From contig OZ007567.1 in assembly GCA_963931925.1 (NCBI GenBank), positions 78,418,686-78,482,685 on the forward strand: a DNA stretch of 64,000 bases. Reading direction: 5' to 3'. Each line of letters starts with the position of its first letter. Positions within the stretch are counted from its first letter, which is position 1. This document shows positions 11,500 to 23,455 of the stretch, one piece after another. Source of the stretch: Onchidella celtica. Lineage: Eukaryota; Mollusca; Gastropoda; Systellommatophora; Onchidiidae. The notes below the pieces were generated by a model. It was given only the letters and a program-made list of their open reading frames with translations, was not told the origin of the DNA and made no database searches. Both the position numbers and the translations under genes were made by a program.

Positions 11500-11685
11500 T
11501 ACATATCGTCTGGCATTTTGTATGTGCATTTTTGTCTTTTCGAGAAAATGAGGATCAAAACTTTGAAGAGTTGTGTAAAATGAGAAGATAACATTACGTG
11601 ACAAATGTACCTCGAAAAGTTTTTAACCGATTAGAATGACACATAGACATAAAGAAATTACGAGTGAGAGAACTATTTTCATGAC
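11500..11685 (-). repeat. Dispersed repeat H, copy 1
   Basis: The reverse complement aligns with 28490-28680, sharing tcggttaaaaacttttcgag, atcctcattttc and atgcacatacaa. The element class is unknown and no terminal repeats were found. Confidence 0.75.
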
Positions 11686-12699
11686 ACAACCTCAAAATCC
11701 ACAAAATGTCGCATACAACATTATGGCCGTTATCCCACGATATGAAACAGGCGGAAGAAAAAGAATGCATGCATTAAACCTGGACTGAGAGAGGTCAAAC
11801 AGCAGTTGTAAAGACGCCCCCCCCCCCCTAAACACAACCACAAAAGTCGACCTAAATAAGCCAAGATAGCAGGAGCCAAACCATTCCTTAGGTTTTAATT
11901 TAGCCACTTGGAGACCAACTGGTTGGAAAATTGAATTTGGCAGCCCAGTGCAAACTAGCACGAGAGGAGAAGAGTCAGTGAAACTATCCATTTATCTAAC
12001 ATCACCATATATCCAGCTTTGTCACACAGTCTTAGAAATTGTCAGTCAGCTGCTGTCTGTCACTTTGCAGGTGTGCACTTGCGTGGGTATTGTTTACAAG
12101 GTTTACACTGATAACATGCACGGATAAAAGTTGTCTGCACATATTTGATAAATGAAAATTTTGGATTTGGAGTTTATTATATCATTTCTGATTGAAAAAA
12201 AATAGACTATGCAAAATAATTTGTTTACCTTATTTCAAATGGCGAACTCGGCAAACATATTACATGGAAAGTTCCAAATTTGATCCCCAATAGCTGAAGG
12301 ATCTCAGTTTAGCAGATGGAAAGAGGAAGGCGAACATATCTGATGCAGTCAACACGTGTAAAGTAAAAAAATATTTTACTGCCGATCATTCTCACAATTC
12401 TGAATACTTGTATATTATCAACATAACTTCAGATGGAAGACTCTTCCTTCATCTTGGAACGAAAACGTGAAAGACAAGAAAGACTCGGTCGTAGGAAGGA
12501 CAAACGAAGAGAATTATTACCACTCCAAGAAAGGAAAAAACAGCGTCCAATATGCTTCAACTTACTGTTATGGTCGTTGTCTGTCATGGTTTTATTTCAA
12601 ATGTACACTCAGTTTTCTTGTACGAATGCGGGTAGTAGGTGGGCGCTTCTGGTGAGGACCCTTTCCGTCCCCTCATTCTATTACATTCTGCCAATCGCC
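11686..12699. other. Unassigned DNA
   Basis: A 12-base C run at about 11817-11828 is the only low-complexity feature. A 96-codon plus frame at 12433-12723 is rich in Arg/Lys/Glu and has no recognised domain. Confidence 0.4.
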
Positions 12700-12772
12700 T
12701 TGCTTCTTCCTAGCACGATATGATCGTTATCGCGTGGATGTCCTTTCTCCCAAACTCAAACTCAAACTCTGT
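12700..12772 (+). mobile_element. Family A LINE 3' tail fragment
   Basis: The stretch cgttatcgcgtgga followed by cccaaactcaaactcaaact resembles the 3' end of the family A LINE copies at 19.1, 20.7, 45.1 and 55.0 kb. Only the last 70 or so bases are recognisable. Confidence 0.5.
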
Positions 12773-13453
12773 AGATATTCATTCTCAAAGGGCTCAGAAA
12801 ATGTGTCATTTTTTCATTTTTTGTTTGTTTTTGGCCAAGTGCCAAGTTATGATTTAAGTTGACAGATGGGTGTATGGCTGGAAGCATGATGTAAAATCAT
12901 GTTTATGCGGGTTTTCTGTATCTGCTTCAGAAGACGTGCAAGTTGTTCAAAAACTAAAGCAACTGATCACCCCGTGCCCTGCCACTGACCAAACACCATT
13001 ACTGCCAATATTCCAGAAAAACGATGGCTCTAAAGGAGCTCAAACCAAGCAGAAACCTGTCCCCACCCAGAATTTATTCGGGTCGATACCGCCTACAAAC
13101 GCCACTTCAAAGTAGTTTTGGGACGCACAGACAACGATAGTCAAGGGAGACCACGGGATTAGATGATTTTCTACTTCCTCTCCAGTCTCTTTTTCTTTCC
13201 CAGAATGTAACACAATAGTTGGTCGCAACGCAAGTCCAGGACGGCAGAAAAAATAGTTTGGTGTAATGATACTCCATAATTTGGTTGTCTTTCTTTTTTC
13301 CCCTCATATTTTCAGAGCCAACTTGCTATGGAAGCTTTGGTGTGTTATAATTACTTTGGGATGCATTTTCAGAAAGTGCTGCAGTGTAGTTGGGGTTGGA
13401 CAGGGCATAGAATAATTCGAAATAAGAGACCTGAAGTTTTTAGTCAGAGGCGG
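12773..13453. other. Unassigned DNA
   Basis: Short overlapping frames on both strands (60-81 codons) and no recognised gene or element. Confidence 0.4.
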
Positions 13454-13525
13454 ATGGAGAGACAGAGAAAGAGAGAAAGAGACAGAAAGGAAGAGAGGGA
13501 GAGAGAAAGAAAAAGAGAGAGAAAG

Positions 13526-13611
<86 letters not shown>
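13454..13611. repeat. (GA)n-rich purine tract
   Basis: About 158 bases of ga, gaaa and gaga units ending in a pure GA run. It generates 108-128-codon low-complexity frames on both strands, which are not genes. Confidence 0.95.
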
Positions 13612-13614
<3 letters not shown>

Positions 13615-14580
13615 TGGGGAGAGAATAAATAATTTAATCAACTCAGAAAATGTATGCAGCTCAAGAACAGTTTCGCGCCACACATACCAAAAAAAAAAAA
13701 ATCTTTTCGAATGAAAGCGCACGCGCGTTAAATGTTCACGAGGCACATGCCATGTCTTGACGTCCATCATTTATAGAAGTTGACAGAATGAATAGGGGGC
13801 GAATTATCCAATGCCTTTTTGTTCTTAAAATCAATTGACACAGAATAGCAGAGCCGAGAACCCGACATTCGTCTTGAAAAAAAAAATAAAATGCGGTTCT
13901 CCGGCCTGTAAGTTGAATATGCTGTCATTGTACCAATGTCTAATGCCAGTTGCTGAATATTTGCAGCACTGTTAACCTTTATCTTCTATGCATTTTTTAA
14001 AATTCCCACAGTGACGACCCTGTGCAAGTTCAATGTGTAATCTGATATGTGGGAGATTGGTGGTTCGCATTATGATGTAATTGTTATTACTATTATTATT
14101 TTATCATTATTGATATCATATTATTATGAGTTTACGGTAAAGAAAACAGCTTTTTACAATTATTTCTGCATTTGTATTTTTGTTTATACTGCAGTATTTA
14201 TACCAATTCCCAGTTCATTTTGTTTAAGCAGCTTCATTGTATTCCCTTCACTCATTCAAATTGCCTGGCATGTCCAATTTCACGGACAACCAACAGATTC
14301 ATTATTGATGTGTTCCAAGAAATGTAAATTACTCCTGTTTAGCATACACCTTGCGCACCAGCTCCTTCGTAATAGTTATAGTCAGAAATCTGGTGTACAA
14401 CGAAGAGACAACATTCGCAGAGAGGGTAACGGCAGTTTTACAGCATTCTTTAGTTTAAAAGGGTCTGAAATGTAAAGCAAGGTTAAGAGCCTGTCAGGCT
14501 TAGCAAGGCTTTTTGTCTCTCTCTGTTTCTTTCTTTTCTTTTTCCTTGCGCCCTTATGCATCAAGGGGAACTGCAGCTTT
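13612..14580. other. Unassigned AT-rich DNA
   Basis: A 142-codon plus frame at 14047-14475 has hydrophobic segments that follow from TTT/ATT-rich sequence. I do not recognise it and its length is within chance for this base composition. Confidence 0.4.
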
Positions 14581-14584
14581 CGAG

Positions 14585-14700
14585 ACATGGACCTGATGGG
14601 TAGTTTCTGCCATGGTTAGGTTATTGCTTTCAGTTGTTTCTTTGACACCTCCTGTCCATCTTTTCCTAGGACGCCACCTTCCTATGGATCCATGCCTTTA
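14585..14700 (-). pseudogene. Possible LINE C-terminal scrap
   Basis: The minus strand reads GRWRPRKRWTGGVKE, similar to the G-R-P-R-K-R-W block near the C-terminus of many LINE polyproteins. The surrounding frame carries no other motif. It could be a chance match. Confidence 0.3.
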
Positions 14701-14724
14701 CGTGTTATTAGCTCTGTGTGCTGG

Positions 14725-17700
14725 CTGTTGGCTGAAAAGTTTCATGAGGTGACCGTGCCATTAATTTCAGCCTTTGTCTATGTTTAATACGGCCCAAATC
14801 TTATTTTCAAGCGCTTGTTGTAAATTAAGTTCTCATTGGACATCTTAACGTAACAGAATCCATTTAAATAATTCATTAAGCATTGTGTTTATCAGCGCTT
14901 TCAGCTGCAAATGGACATTAGGGCCAAGGGGCAAGGCAAGGTAAAGATGAGTTTCTTGAATATTCGAGTTTCTTTGTTTAGTTGCCAGGAAATTCGAAAA
15001 ATATCGTAGATGTCATACTAGACGTTTGAATGTTTATGAGAAATGTCTGTCAGGTTCATGCTATTCATGGCAATGGTGAGAGGGGCTCTTCAGATATTTC
15101 TAGAAGAAATAACATTAAATTGGGTTAACCGAATTTATGAGTTGTGTGGAAATAGTTTCTGAGTGGCACTGATGACTGCTGGGAAAAAACAGTGCAAAAT
15201 ATCACACTGACGAATACCTGGGTGCTGCGGCAATGCATTAAAAAGAAACCGTTTGTGAGATGATGATAAACTGTTGTTGGTTGCAAGTTTGCTAGTATTG
15301 ATTCTGAGTCGTTGTTTTCCCATGGCTCATCAAGACTGTTCTGATTGCAGTGACACTCTTATATTTTACGGTGCTTGATATTTCGCCATCCCAATATTGC
15401 TTTATTGGGGTATCATTCTAAGCCTGGTCAGACACAGTCAGGAGCTGGCAGACAAGAAATAAATGCACACAATAATTTCCTACATTTTCTGAGTACCGTA
15501 AATCCTGGAAGACCTTATCGTACGAAGTCTGGCCAGACACAGTCAGCTTCTGCCATTATTCTTCCTTCACATCAGTATGTTTTGAAGTAATCTCTTGTGA
15601 AGTTTTGAAGTAAAACTTTACAGAATGTTAAAAAAACCTATCAGCACCTTGAAAATCTACGTTCAGAGGTGAGACACCTTCACGATTTTTACAGTTATGA
15701 TAAAATACACGTTGTTACGCCATCTCACGGCATTATCTCACTTCAATTTCTGTTAAACGTGGAGATCGCATGTAGTAGCAGTGGGGCGACGATTTTTTTT
15801 CTTTAGTGATGAATTAAATTTTGTCAATAATTTGACCCTACACTTGGCTAGTGTCAACTGTCAGAAGACCTTTGACGTGCATAATTTCTTTAATTATGCT
15901 CGTAAAAGATCTAAACTGTTTTCATTTCAGAAACCAATCTATCCTAATTTCAGTGATAAGCAATGAATCAGTTAACGTTCACAAGACGGTTTCTGTTGTT
16001 TTTTTTTTAACTGATAGTAAACTTGAAGTGCGAAAGAAAGCAAAATAATCTTGTAAGGTGTATTTTGAACGTTCAGAAATGCCAAGTTCAAAGTAAATAA
16101 TTCAGAGAATTATATTCTTACTCAAGACACGGAGCCGAAACGTGTCATTAATAAAGGTATTTTTAAATAGGCGGGAGTGGGCTGGCACGGGCTTGAACGG
16201 GGAAGGATTTACCGTTATTGTTGCTCGCCTGAAATGTCAGACTTTCAAACCAAGACTGACTTATGGCTGTTACACTATTTCAGCATTAAGATAACAAAGC
16301 TGGATAACGTGTTGCGACAAAATGCACCCTTGTTGAATGCGATGGTTTTCCACAGTTAAGCACCAGACTCTCCCCAACATCCGCCACAAAAATCACATTA
16401 AAAGCCCAGCAAGAGCAACCAGATGTGAGTGATTGCTTTTTTAAGAGGGTTGTCTGAACACCGCTCTCCGTACAAGTGGTCTTTGTCAAGCTGATTGTTC
16501 TTGTAATAAGTGGTTATTGCTCCCTGAGTCCCGGCTCCAAGACGTTTGAGTTTCCTCAAACTGGATAATACATTGGAATGGGTAATTGTAGTAGAGGTAT
16601 ATTAAAGTGTTTCCCTAAGGTCATAGATCGGCTTGCTTTAATTCTTTCACAGAATATTTTATTCATTTAGCTGGCAACACCATATTTACAGTATCTACAT
16701 TCCATATCTATCTACATTGCAGTATCTCAAAGACAGCACAAACTAAGATTGCTCTTTCAGCATTAAGTCGAGAATGTGTGCTAGCAGTCATGACGCACGG
16801 TTAATGTTCGTTAACCTGATACATTGGACATTTGCAATCGCAGAATTACGAGTAGCATTCAGTTATCTATGGCTGACACGACATGAATTACATTTTTTGT
16901 TTTTGTTTTTAGTTTCGTTTTAGATATCGTTCAAAATAATATTGTTATCCCAGCGACGTCATGTTACCAGACACGTATACGGCACTTTCATTGTCTTTTC
17001 TTGCCAGAGGCCCGGCAGCCGGGTGGAGGAAATAACTGGCAAGACGACACCCACTGAATCAACTCGGGCAAGTTCTATGGTAATATACGACTAAACTAAA
17101 TCAATGCATTAAATTTTCATCAGAGCTGAATGGTTTTCCTGGGAAACTGACTGTTCCATTCATACAACATGCTATGAAAAAGAGGAAAGTATTCACAATT
17201 TCCCTTGTCAGCACCGCGTGGTGAACGCCCCCCGCAGTAGAAGCAGCGGTACCACTTGCACAGTCATACTGTCTAAATAAGCTCACGTATATTTATACAA
17301 CTCGTGCTGCGCTCTGAAAGGGCCATCGCATTTCCAAAGGTGTTTACCTTGCAGAAGGATCCTTGCCCGGGAGAGGAGATTCGATGGGCAGTAGATTATT
17401 GTACCATTAACATCTAATCGATACAAGGCAGAGATCCGTTACAATTTTACCTGAATAAGAAAACCGGCCATGAGATGATACAGAGCGGGAGAAACTTCCT
17501 ATCTTGAAAGGGCTATACATTCGTTGTGTCCTTCTGGATACAGAGTTAGAGTCGATGGAGGCAAGATAACGACAGGAGGCGTGCGGTGTAATAATTTGGG
17601 TAGTAACTTCGAGGACTACTAAAACGAAGCTATTATTTCCTAGCATAACTTTGCCATACTTTGTATACTGGAAGAAAGAGTCTAACGTTTAATATCGTCA

Positions 17701-18497
17701 TGCCTGGTGATTTCATAAGGATTTTCATCTACTTAAAGTTGGCTCTTCAAGATTTTATTGCGTGCACACTTTAATTTCCTTCCTGTCTCAAACTGCTAAA
17801 GCAGCAAAAGCACGACATCAGTGATGCTAAGATGTTGGTGACTGATGAATAACATAATATTATTTATGGGTATTATATATTATTCCAAATACACGTCATG
17901 GTCGACAGCGGAATTCCCATAACTAGAAGGAAGTTGTAGGAAACTAGAGAAGCTGTGCGTTTGCAAGCAACATTGCACACAGACGCCGTGCATAAATCAG
18001 TTCTAGTTAATCCCACACAGTACACCTGTGCATGGTATCGTGTGACTGGTGTTTCACAAACAAGAAATTTAATGTAGGCCCAATACTGCATTCAAGGGTA
18101 GAGATCTGGACTCTGTGATTATCTAGTTATTGACCTGTTTTCAAATCTCCTCCAGCTTCAAGCACAATAGAGTGTAAACAGCAAAGTGTTAAAGCGTTTC
18201 TTCTTTTTTTGGCAGAAAATATCAGCATCTGATCTGACCATATGCTACCATTATCACCTTTTACTGATGGGCAAGCTCATCAACGGCCAAAAACCATCAA
18301 GAGAACTCAGTGAGAACCGTAGACAGTGCCCGAGTTTATCTGGTAAGAACAAGTAAATCTGAAATGAACTTATCAGTAGGTGATAATGATGTCCTGTCGG
18401 GAAGGCCAGTAGGCTGCAGGGCCGACTAAAGCCAGCATTTTATTTCTATCATCGTGAAAGCCTCCGTGTAAAAGTGCAGAAATGTCATTTTATATTT
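14725..18497. other. Unassigned DNA, 3.8 kb
   Basis: There are no conserved frames. A 20-bp near-repeat around cagacacagtcag occurs at about 15428 and 15533. A hairpin-capable sequence lies at 16999-17044 (tcttgccag paired with ctggcaaga, with an inner cccgg-cag-ccggg). Open frames of 60-79 codons lack family resemblance. Confidence 0.4.
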
Positions 18498-18748
18498 CGC
18501 GATCTTAGTTCTTGTTTGTTCCGAATCCACTTTTTGCACAAATGAAAAATTCGACGTAAAACGTTTGCAGCTCTAGTACTATGACGAGAAATTGTAATAA
18601 ATTAGAACTGCGAAACAGATACGTGCCAATATCACATTTCAAACAAGATTTAGTGTCAAAGTGTGCATTTGTTATACTTCTTCTACTTAAAGAAATATCT
18701 CCAGTTTTTCAGAAAACGGAGATAGAAAAGACAAAAACTAAAGTCGCG
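18498..18748. mobile_element. Family B MITE, copy 2
   Basis: A 251-bp element. Left end cgcgatcttagttcttgttt; right end reversed cgcgactttagtttttgtct. It is flanked by attt on both sides (18494-18497 and 18749-18752), a possible 4-bp target duplication. It lies inverted relative to copy 1 by internal sequence. Confidence 0.85.
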
Positions 18749-19096
18749 ATTTGTAAAAGCTTCATGAAACCAACCTATACTAATGTCATTGTCATGTCCA
18801 CCTTTTTTTTTTTCTAATTTTCACAGAAAATTCAATTTCAATGGCTTCTGCATGCTCAATAGTTGCTTTGTCACACACCATTTTCTTTACTAACTATCAT
18901 CCTCTGATCAAATAGAAAATCGATACTTTTCTAAGCTGAGCTGTGGATGTCTTTAAATGTGTAGACTATTAAAAATAAATTTAAAAATTTACATTTCACC
19001 GCTCCATGATAACAGCATGATAAGAAACAACATGACACCGCACTTACAGCTGACATCTATACTAGCTTTAGTATCGCAGTGTAATTGTAGATTGTG

Positions 19097-19290
19097 CTGA
19101 GTTTTTGAGTTTGGGCTCAACGGCGAGTCGGCACGACAACGGCCACTCCGCGCCGTCCACAGGTTGTTTCGTTATCTTACTCTGGGCCAGCTCTCAGCCC
19201 TCGGATTTCTAATATCAAATAAAAATGAAATTAAAAGGCTGACCCAAAAAGGCCCCTACTATAAAGTATGTCTAAACGAACTCTGTAAAT
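19097..19290 (-). mobile_element. Family A LINE 3' end, copy 1
   Basis: The tail is gagtttttgagtttgggct (reverse complement of a CTCAAA-type tail). It aligns with the 20.75-kb copy through cggccact, cagccctcggatt and aaaggccc. Only 3'-terminal, mostly untranslated sequence remains. Confidence 0.75.
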
Positions 19291-19649
19291 GTGATTATGC
19301 TGGAGGGGACAAGAAAAATATGCACATTTGTGTGACCCAGACTCAATCTCGGGGGTGTCTCAGACTCTCAATGTCCAGGCAGGAAAAAAACAACAAGAAC
19401 CATGAGCAGTTGACTTTGCTGGATGGCAAAGAGATTGACTGACAGACAAACTCATGCATACATAATAGGAGAGACAGCACACATTGATGTAATTGGGCAA
19501 AATGCAAAGTAAAGTCTTGAAACAGGGAGAAAATGCATAGGAAAGATTTATCTATTCGTACAGATTCATAATGTAAAATTCTTTCCGTCAGACAGAACAG
19601 ACAAATGAGTTAGGACGTCTCAGGAATAAAATGATGTAAAATATAGATG

Positions 19650-19679
19650 AGGCCGGAGAGAGAGAGACAGAGAGAGAAA

Positions 19680-19756
<77 letters not shown>

Positions 19757-19798
19757 CAGACAGAGAAAGAGAGAGAGAGAGAGACAGAGACAGAGAGA
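19650..19798. repeat. Long (GA)n microsatellite
   Basis: A near-uninterrupted purine tract of ga units with occasional caga interruptions, about 149 bp. Confidence 0.95.
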
Positions 19799-19949
19799 GG
19801 GCGTTTCTAATTGAGTACGGACGTATATTTATCTATGTGCCTGGATAGAAAGATTTTCTTGTGAATGATATTGGCCTGGACAAACCTGTTTCCGTTATTT
19901 TCTCTGTATGGCTGTCATAAATGAACTAAACTAAGCGTTTCAAACCAAA

Positions 19950-20131
19950 TATTGAACACACACACACACACACATACACACACAGCTTTAGGGCATATGT
20001 TATCATAAAATCTTTACAAGGATAAGATGGAAAAGGAAAATTGATGTAATGTAAACGTAATATAATAATTAGCTTGTTAAGTGCTCAGAGCCGAAAAAAA
20101 AAACTTTTTGCCTGCAAATTCATACACACAC

Positions 20132-20175
<44 letters not shown>
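19950..20175. repeat. Two (CA)n microsatellites
   Basis: CA runs at about 19957-19984 and 20124-20174, separated by about 140 bp of unassigned AT-rich DNA. Confidence 0.9.
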
Positions 20176-20176
<1 letters not shown>

Positions 20177-20229
20177 GATGTGCAGTAATGCTGAACTAAA
20201 ATTAGGAAAAGGACCAACACTAGATCACT

Positions 20230-20690
20230 TCATCAAGTTCCCACTCACACACATGAAAAAAACAACTTAATCTACTCTCATACTCAACCCCCTGAGACCA
20301 AAAAGGACATCATTCAATTTCAAAGAAAACGTTCCCAAACAATTCAGTTTTACGTCTATTTTTAAATATGGTGATGTTGTCACTTTCCCTGGATCACAGC
20401 TAATGTTGTTCCACTATTTAGGCCCAAGGATAGAAAAAAAAAAAAACACCTTTCACGAAGCGGCAATCTGTCTGTATAAGTATATTTTTAATCTTAATAT
20501 CTGGAAAGTTCCCCCACAATCTGCAGTCTCACTACACATCGGCGCACAATGTACTCTGCTCGGTAGAAGAATTTCATAAAAGTTGAAAGTTTTTTTTAAA
20601 TACAGCTTTGCTGCGTATCCCATGCTCATTAGTGCAGTGTGCACGCCTTTTTGTTTGCGAAAACTCACTAAATCGGAACACGAAAGATAT
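20230..20690. other. Possible decayed dispersed repeat
   Basis: The sequence around gttgttccactatttaggcc (about 20406-20425) resembles, from memory, a motif seen in old dispersed repeats of several animals. No second copy exists in this window, so it stays unassigned. Confidence 0.25.
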
Positions 20691-20744
20691 GAAATGCTCG
20701 TAATTCCATATAATTAGTAGGTCTAGGTCAATGGGGCATTCTTC

Positions 20745-21130
20745 ATGAGTTTGAGTTTGGGTTTAATGGCGCGTCGGCAAGATGACGGCCACTTTGCGCC
20801 TTTCACAGTTTTTTCGTGATCTTACTTTGGGCTAGCTTTCAGCCCTCGGATTCCTATAAATAAGGTCTAATAAAAGTGAACTACAAAATCTAACTGGAAA
20901 GGCCCGAACTGCAAATTATATTAAAAGTCTGTCAAATAAACTGGTAGAACTCAGTCTCCTCCAGAATCGAAAAGATGCGCCGCGGGTCAACGTCGGAAAC
21001 TAAATCTTTCATGGATGCACAGACATAATGTCTTCTTCGGATTTGCGCGAGATCCACAATTTCTGTTAACATGTGGCCGACAGTTAGCTGGTAGCTATAC
21101 GCCATACATTCGAGGGGCCATTCTTCAAGA
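20745..21130 (-). mobile_element. Family A LINE 3' end, copy 2
   Basis: On the minus strand an ORF C-terminus ends VDPRRIFSILEETEFYQFI, followed by a 3' UTR and a tail of CCCAAACTCAAACTCA. The same C-terminal pattern (VDP-x-RI-x2-FL-x-E) is preserved in the 55.2-kb copy. This is typical of the last residues of some RNase H-bearing LINE polyproteins; family membership is inferred. No RT domain remains. Confidence 0.78.
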
Positions 21131-21232
21131 GATGGATAGACAAACAAACAGAAGATGAGAAAAGACAAATAAACCTACCGACAACCCTTCAGTGACTATC
21201 CGCGTGTCAGTTTCATCCCAGTTAGACCAAAT

Positions 21233-21641
21233 CAGGGTTGCCAGTTTTTTTCAGGACAACTTGCCAAATATGTGACAAAAACTTGCCAAATGCTTTTAAA
21301 AACTTGCCAAATTTGTAAAAATAAGGATTTTAGTCACACGTACTCATAAAAGTGAAATATTATACATGTAAATTCTAGAATAAACAAAATTCTGGCTTAC
21401 CCGGTGTTGTCTAATGTTTCTTTCATAATTTTAGAGCCTCTGATATAATCCAATCCTCTCGAGGACTTTGAGGAGTGAATGATCAAGAAAGTATGTTAAT
21501 GTAATACATGTATATCCAAGTCACAATGCTGAGTGCCAAAAAAGTGCCAACTTGCCAACCAATTTGCTTTCATGCCAACCATGTTCAAAAAGTGCCAAAT
21601 TTGAACAATTTGGCACTAAAAGTGCCAAACTGGCAACCCTA
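21233..21641. mobile_element. hAT-type MITE with perfect 8-bp TSD
   Basis: A 409-bp element starting cagggttgccagttt and ending aaactggcaaccct plus a. It is flanked by an exact 8-bp duplication, gaccaaat, at 21225-21232 and 21642-21649. An 8-bp duplication with CAGGG-type termini is the hallmark of hAT transposition. Subterminal regions carry repeated aacttgccaaa / agtgccaa motifs on both sides, as hAT transposase sites often do. It has no transposase, so it is non-autonomous. Confidence 0.9.
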
Positions 21642-21977
21642 GACCAAATTTCAATCGCCTCACATCCGGCGCTTTACGCAACAAACAAACAAGCGTCCAC
21701 TAGAGGTATCATCAGACAGCCAGACAGGATTAGACGGAAAACGGCTGTAGAATGGAAATGTTTCAGAATTTTCGATCACGTGCGGTTTGTCTTATCTTTT
21801 TTCTTCTTTTACACTTTCTTCGGACGTTCAGATAAAACCTTGACTGGTCGTTTCATTGCGGTTTCAAAAGAAAGCCAAAGAACGTTTTCCTTGACAATAA
21901 ACTTTGACTTGTTCTGATGTTTTCCCTTGGAATGAATGTATGCCTTTGAAGATGGTAAATTATTGACGGCTTTAAAC

Positions 21978-22359
21978 CAGCGTTTCTCAACCTTTTTTGT
22001 CCCACGACCCACTCCCATTGTCCAAGAAACGCGTGCCCCAGCATGATCGAACAAAGTTGCTATGCAGTATAGATACAAAAAGATTAAAAAATATTCATGC
22101 AATAATTCAGTATGTACAAGCTCGAAAGGATTTTTATTTAAAACTTTTATTTCAAGTTCGATGTTTTAATCCGAGCTAAACAAGGAAACCACCAACATGA
22201 CATAACCAAACAACAGTTTATCTATACAAGTAAGTTGAAATATACAATGCAATTAAGATTTCTATGAAGAATCTCTACAACCCCTTCTGGAGTCCTACGC
22301 CCCACCAAAATATTGCCACACCCCACCGGTGGGGGTGTGTCCCACCTTGAGAAACACTG
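21978..22359 (+). mobile_element. hAT-like MITE family C, copy 1
   Basis: Ends cagcgtttctcaacc and ccttgagaaacactg form terminal inverted repeats. Shared subterminal blocks are ttttgtccca, ccccagcatgatcgaacaaa and acgccccaccaaa. It is longer (382 bp) than the other two copies because of AT-rich central sequence. The target duplication has decayed. Confidence 0.85.
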
Positions 22360-23160
22360 CGTAAACGTTTTCATTCTTAAAGTATTTTTCTGTTTCTTCC
22401 ATCACCGCCGTTGAGGTTCGTTTGTCTAATTTCCGTTTATCACTTGAGTTACTCGAAATGACTGTATAGTGTAAACATGATTACTTACCCGTAGACAGTT
22501 GGCAAATATAACAACAGTAAATTATCAAAGTAAGTGGACTCTACAGACCACCCCCAAACAAGGCAAATCAAATACTAGCAACTTGGACTCCGGTAGCTGA
22601 GCAATATTAGGTATAATTGTTTTTTCAGAACATCATTTAGTGTCAGCTCCTGCACATTATGATCCAAAGGTAGTCAGACAATCAAGCCAAACGAGTTCTA
22701 TTTCCTGTTCAGCAGAAACACTGAAAGCTTAGTATTAATGGCCCAAGTACTCAAAGGAGAAATTCCTGTCTGTTCTGATCAATTACGTTTCAGTGAAATC
22801 AGTGTAAGTTTACAAATGCTATATGTATTCATTTTTGGAGAAACGTTTCATATTAATATCGTAAAGTATAGAATAAAAATGCAAAACCAGTCAAATTTCA
22901 ATTTGTTTATAGTGATATTTAGGCCTATTTTAATAAACTAATATCCTATGGCGAGCTACTCCTTTGTTTCTTTGTTTGTTTTTCAATCACACTGTCATTA
23001 ACATGAACACTACTGACACTAAACATCATGTAGTAATCAATTCTGACTCGATGAACGAAACTTCAAGAACTCAGTCCAGAACGTAAAAGTACAATGAAAG
23101 TTTCAAAACAACTATTCACAAAGGGGGAGACAAATCAAAGTGTGGCAAAAAGAAAAAGTT
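22360..23160. other. Unassigned DNA
   Basis: No recognised element or conserved frame. Confidence 0.4.
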
Positions 23161-23164
23161 GTAT

Positions 23165-23420
23165 GTAAAAATCTACATATTTTTTTTTTTTTACATTTTT
23201 GCTAAAGTTATTATTCTTTCATTTGTTTGATTTCTGTATTGTTTAATTTTCTATATTGTCACATTTTTTTTCCTGACGACAGTTAATATACCGAAAGCTT
23301 GATTTGGCTTTCTTATTTTCGTTTCTGTATAATAAATACCTTTGGCTAGGGTTTGCTGCCTGCAGCTTTCTTTTTGCAACCTTTTGACTTTGCTTCAAGC
23401 CTTGCAGCGACTCCACAGAT
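23165..23420. repeat. Dispersed repeat J, copy 1
   Basis: It aligns with 55490-55800 over ataccgaaagcttgattt, tttctgtat, ttttgactttgcttc and ttgcagcga. The class is not determined. Confidence 0.6.
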
Positions 23421-23435
23421 TTTCTGCGGTTATTT

Positions 23436-23455
23436 GTGTGTGTGTGTGTGTGTTT
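23436..23455. repeat. Short (GT)n microsatellite
   Basis: A pure gt run of about 20 bases. Confidence 0.9.

Noticed and set aside
13328-13770. Frames of 108-128 codons rich in Arg/Glu or Leu/Ser
   Set aside because: Entirely produced by the GA microsatellite.
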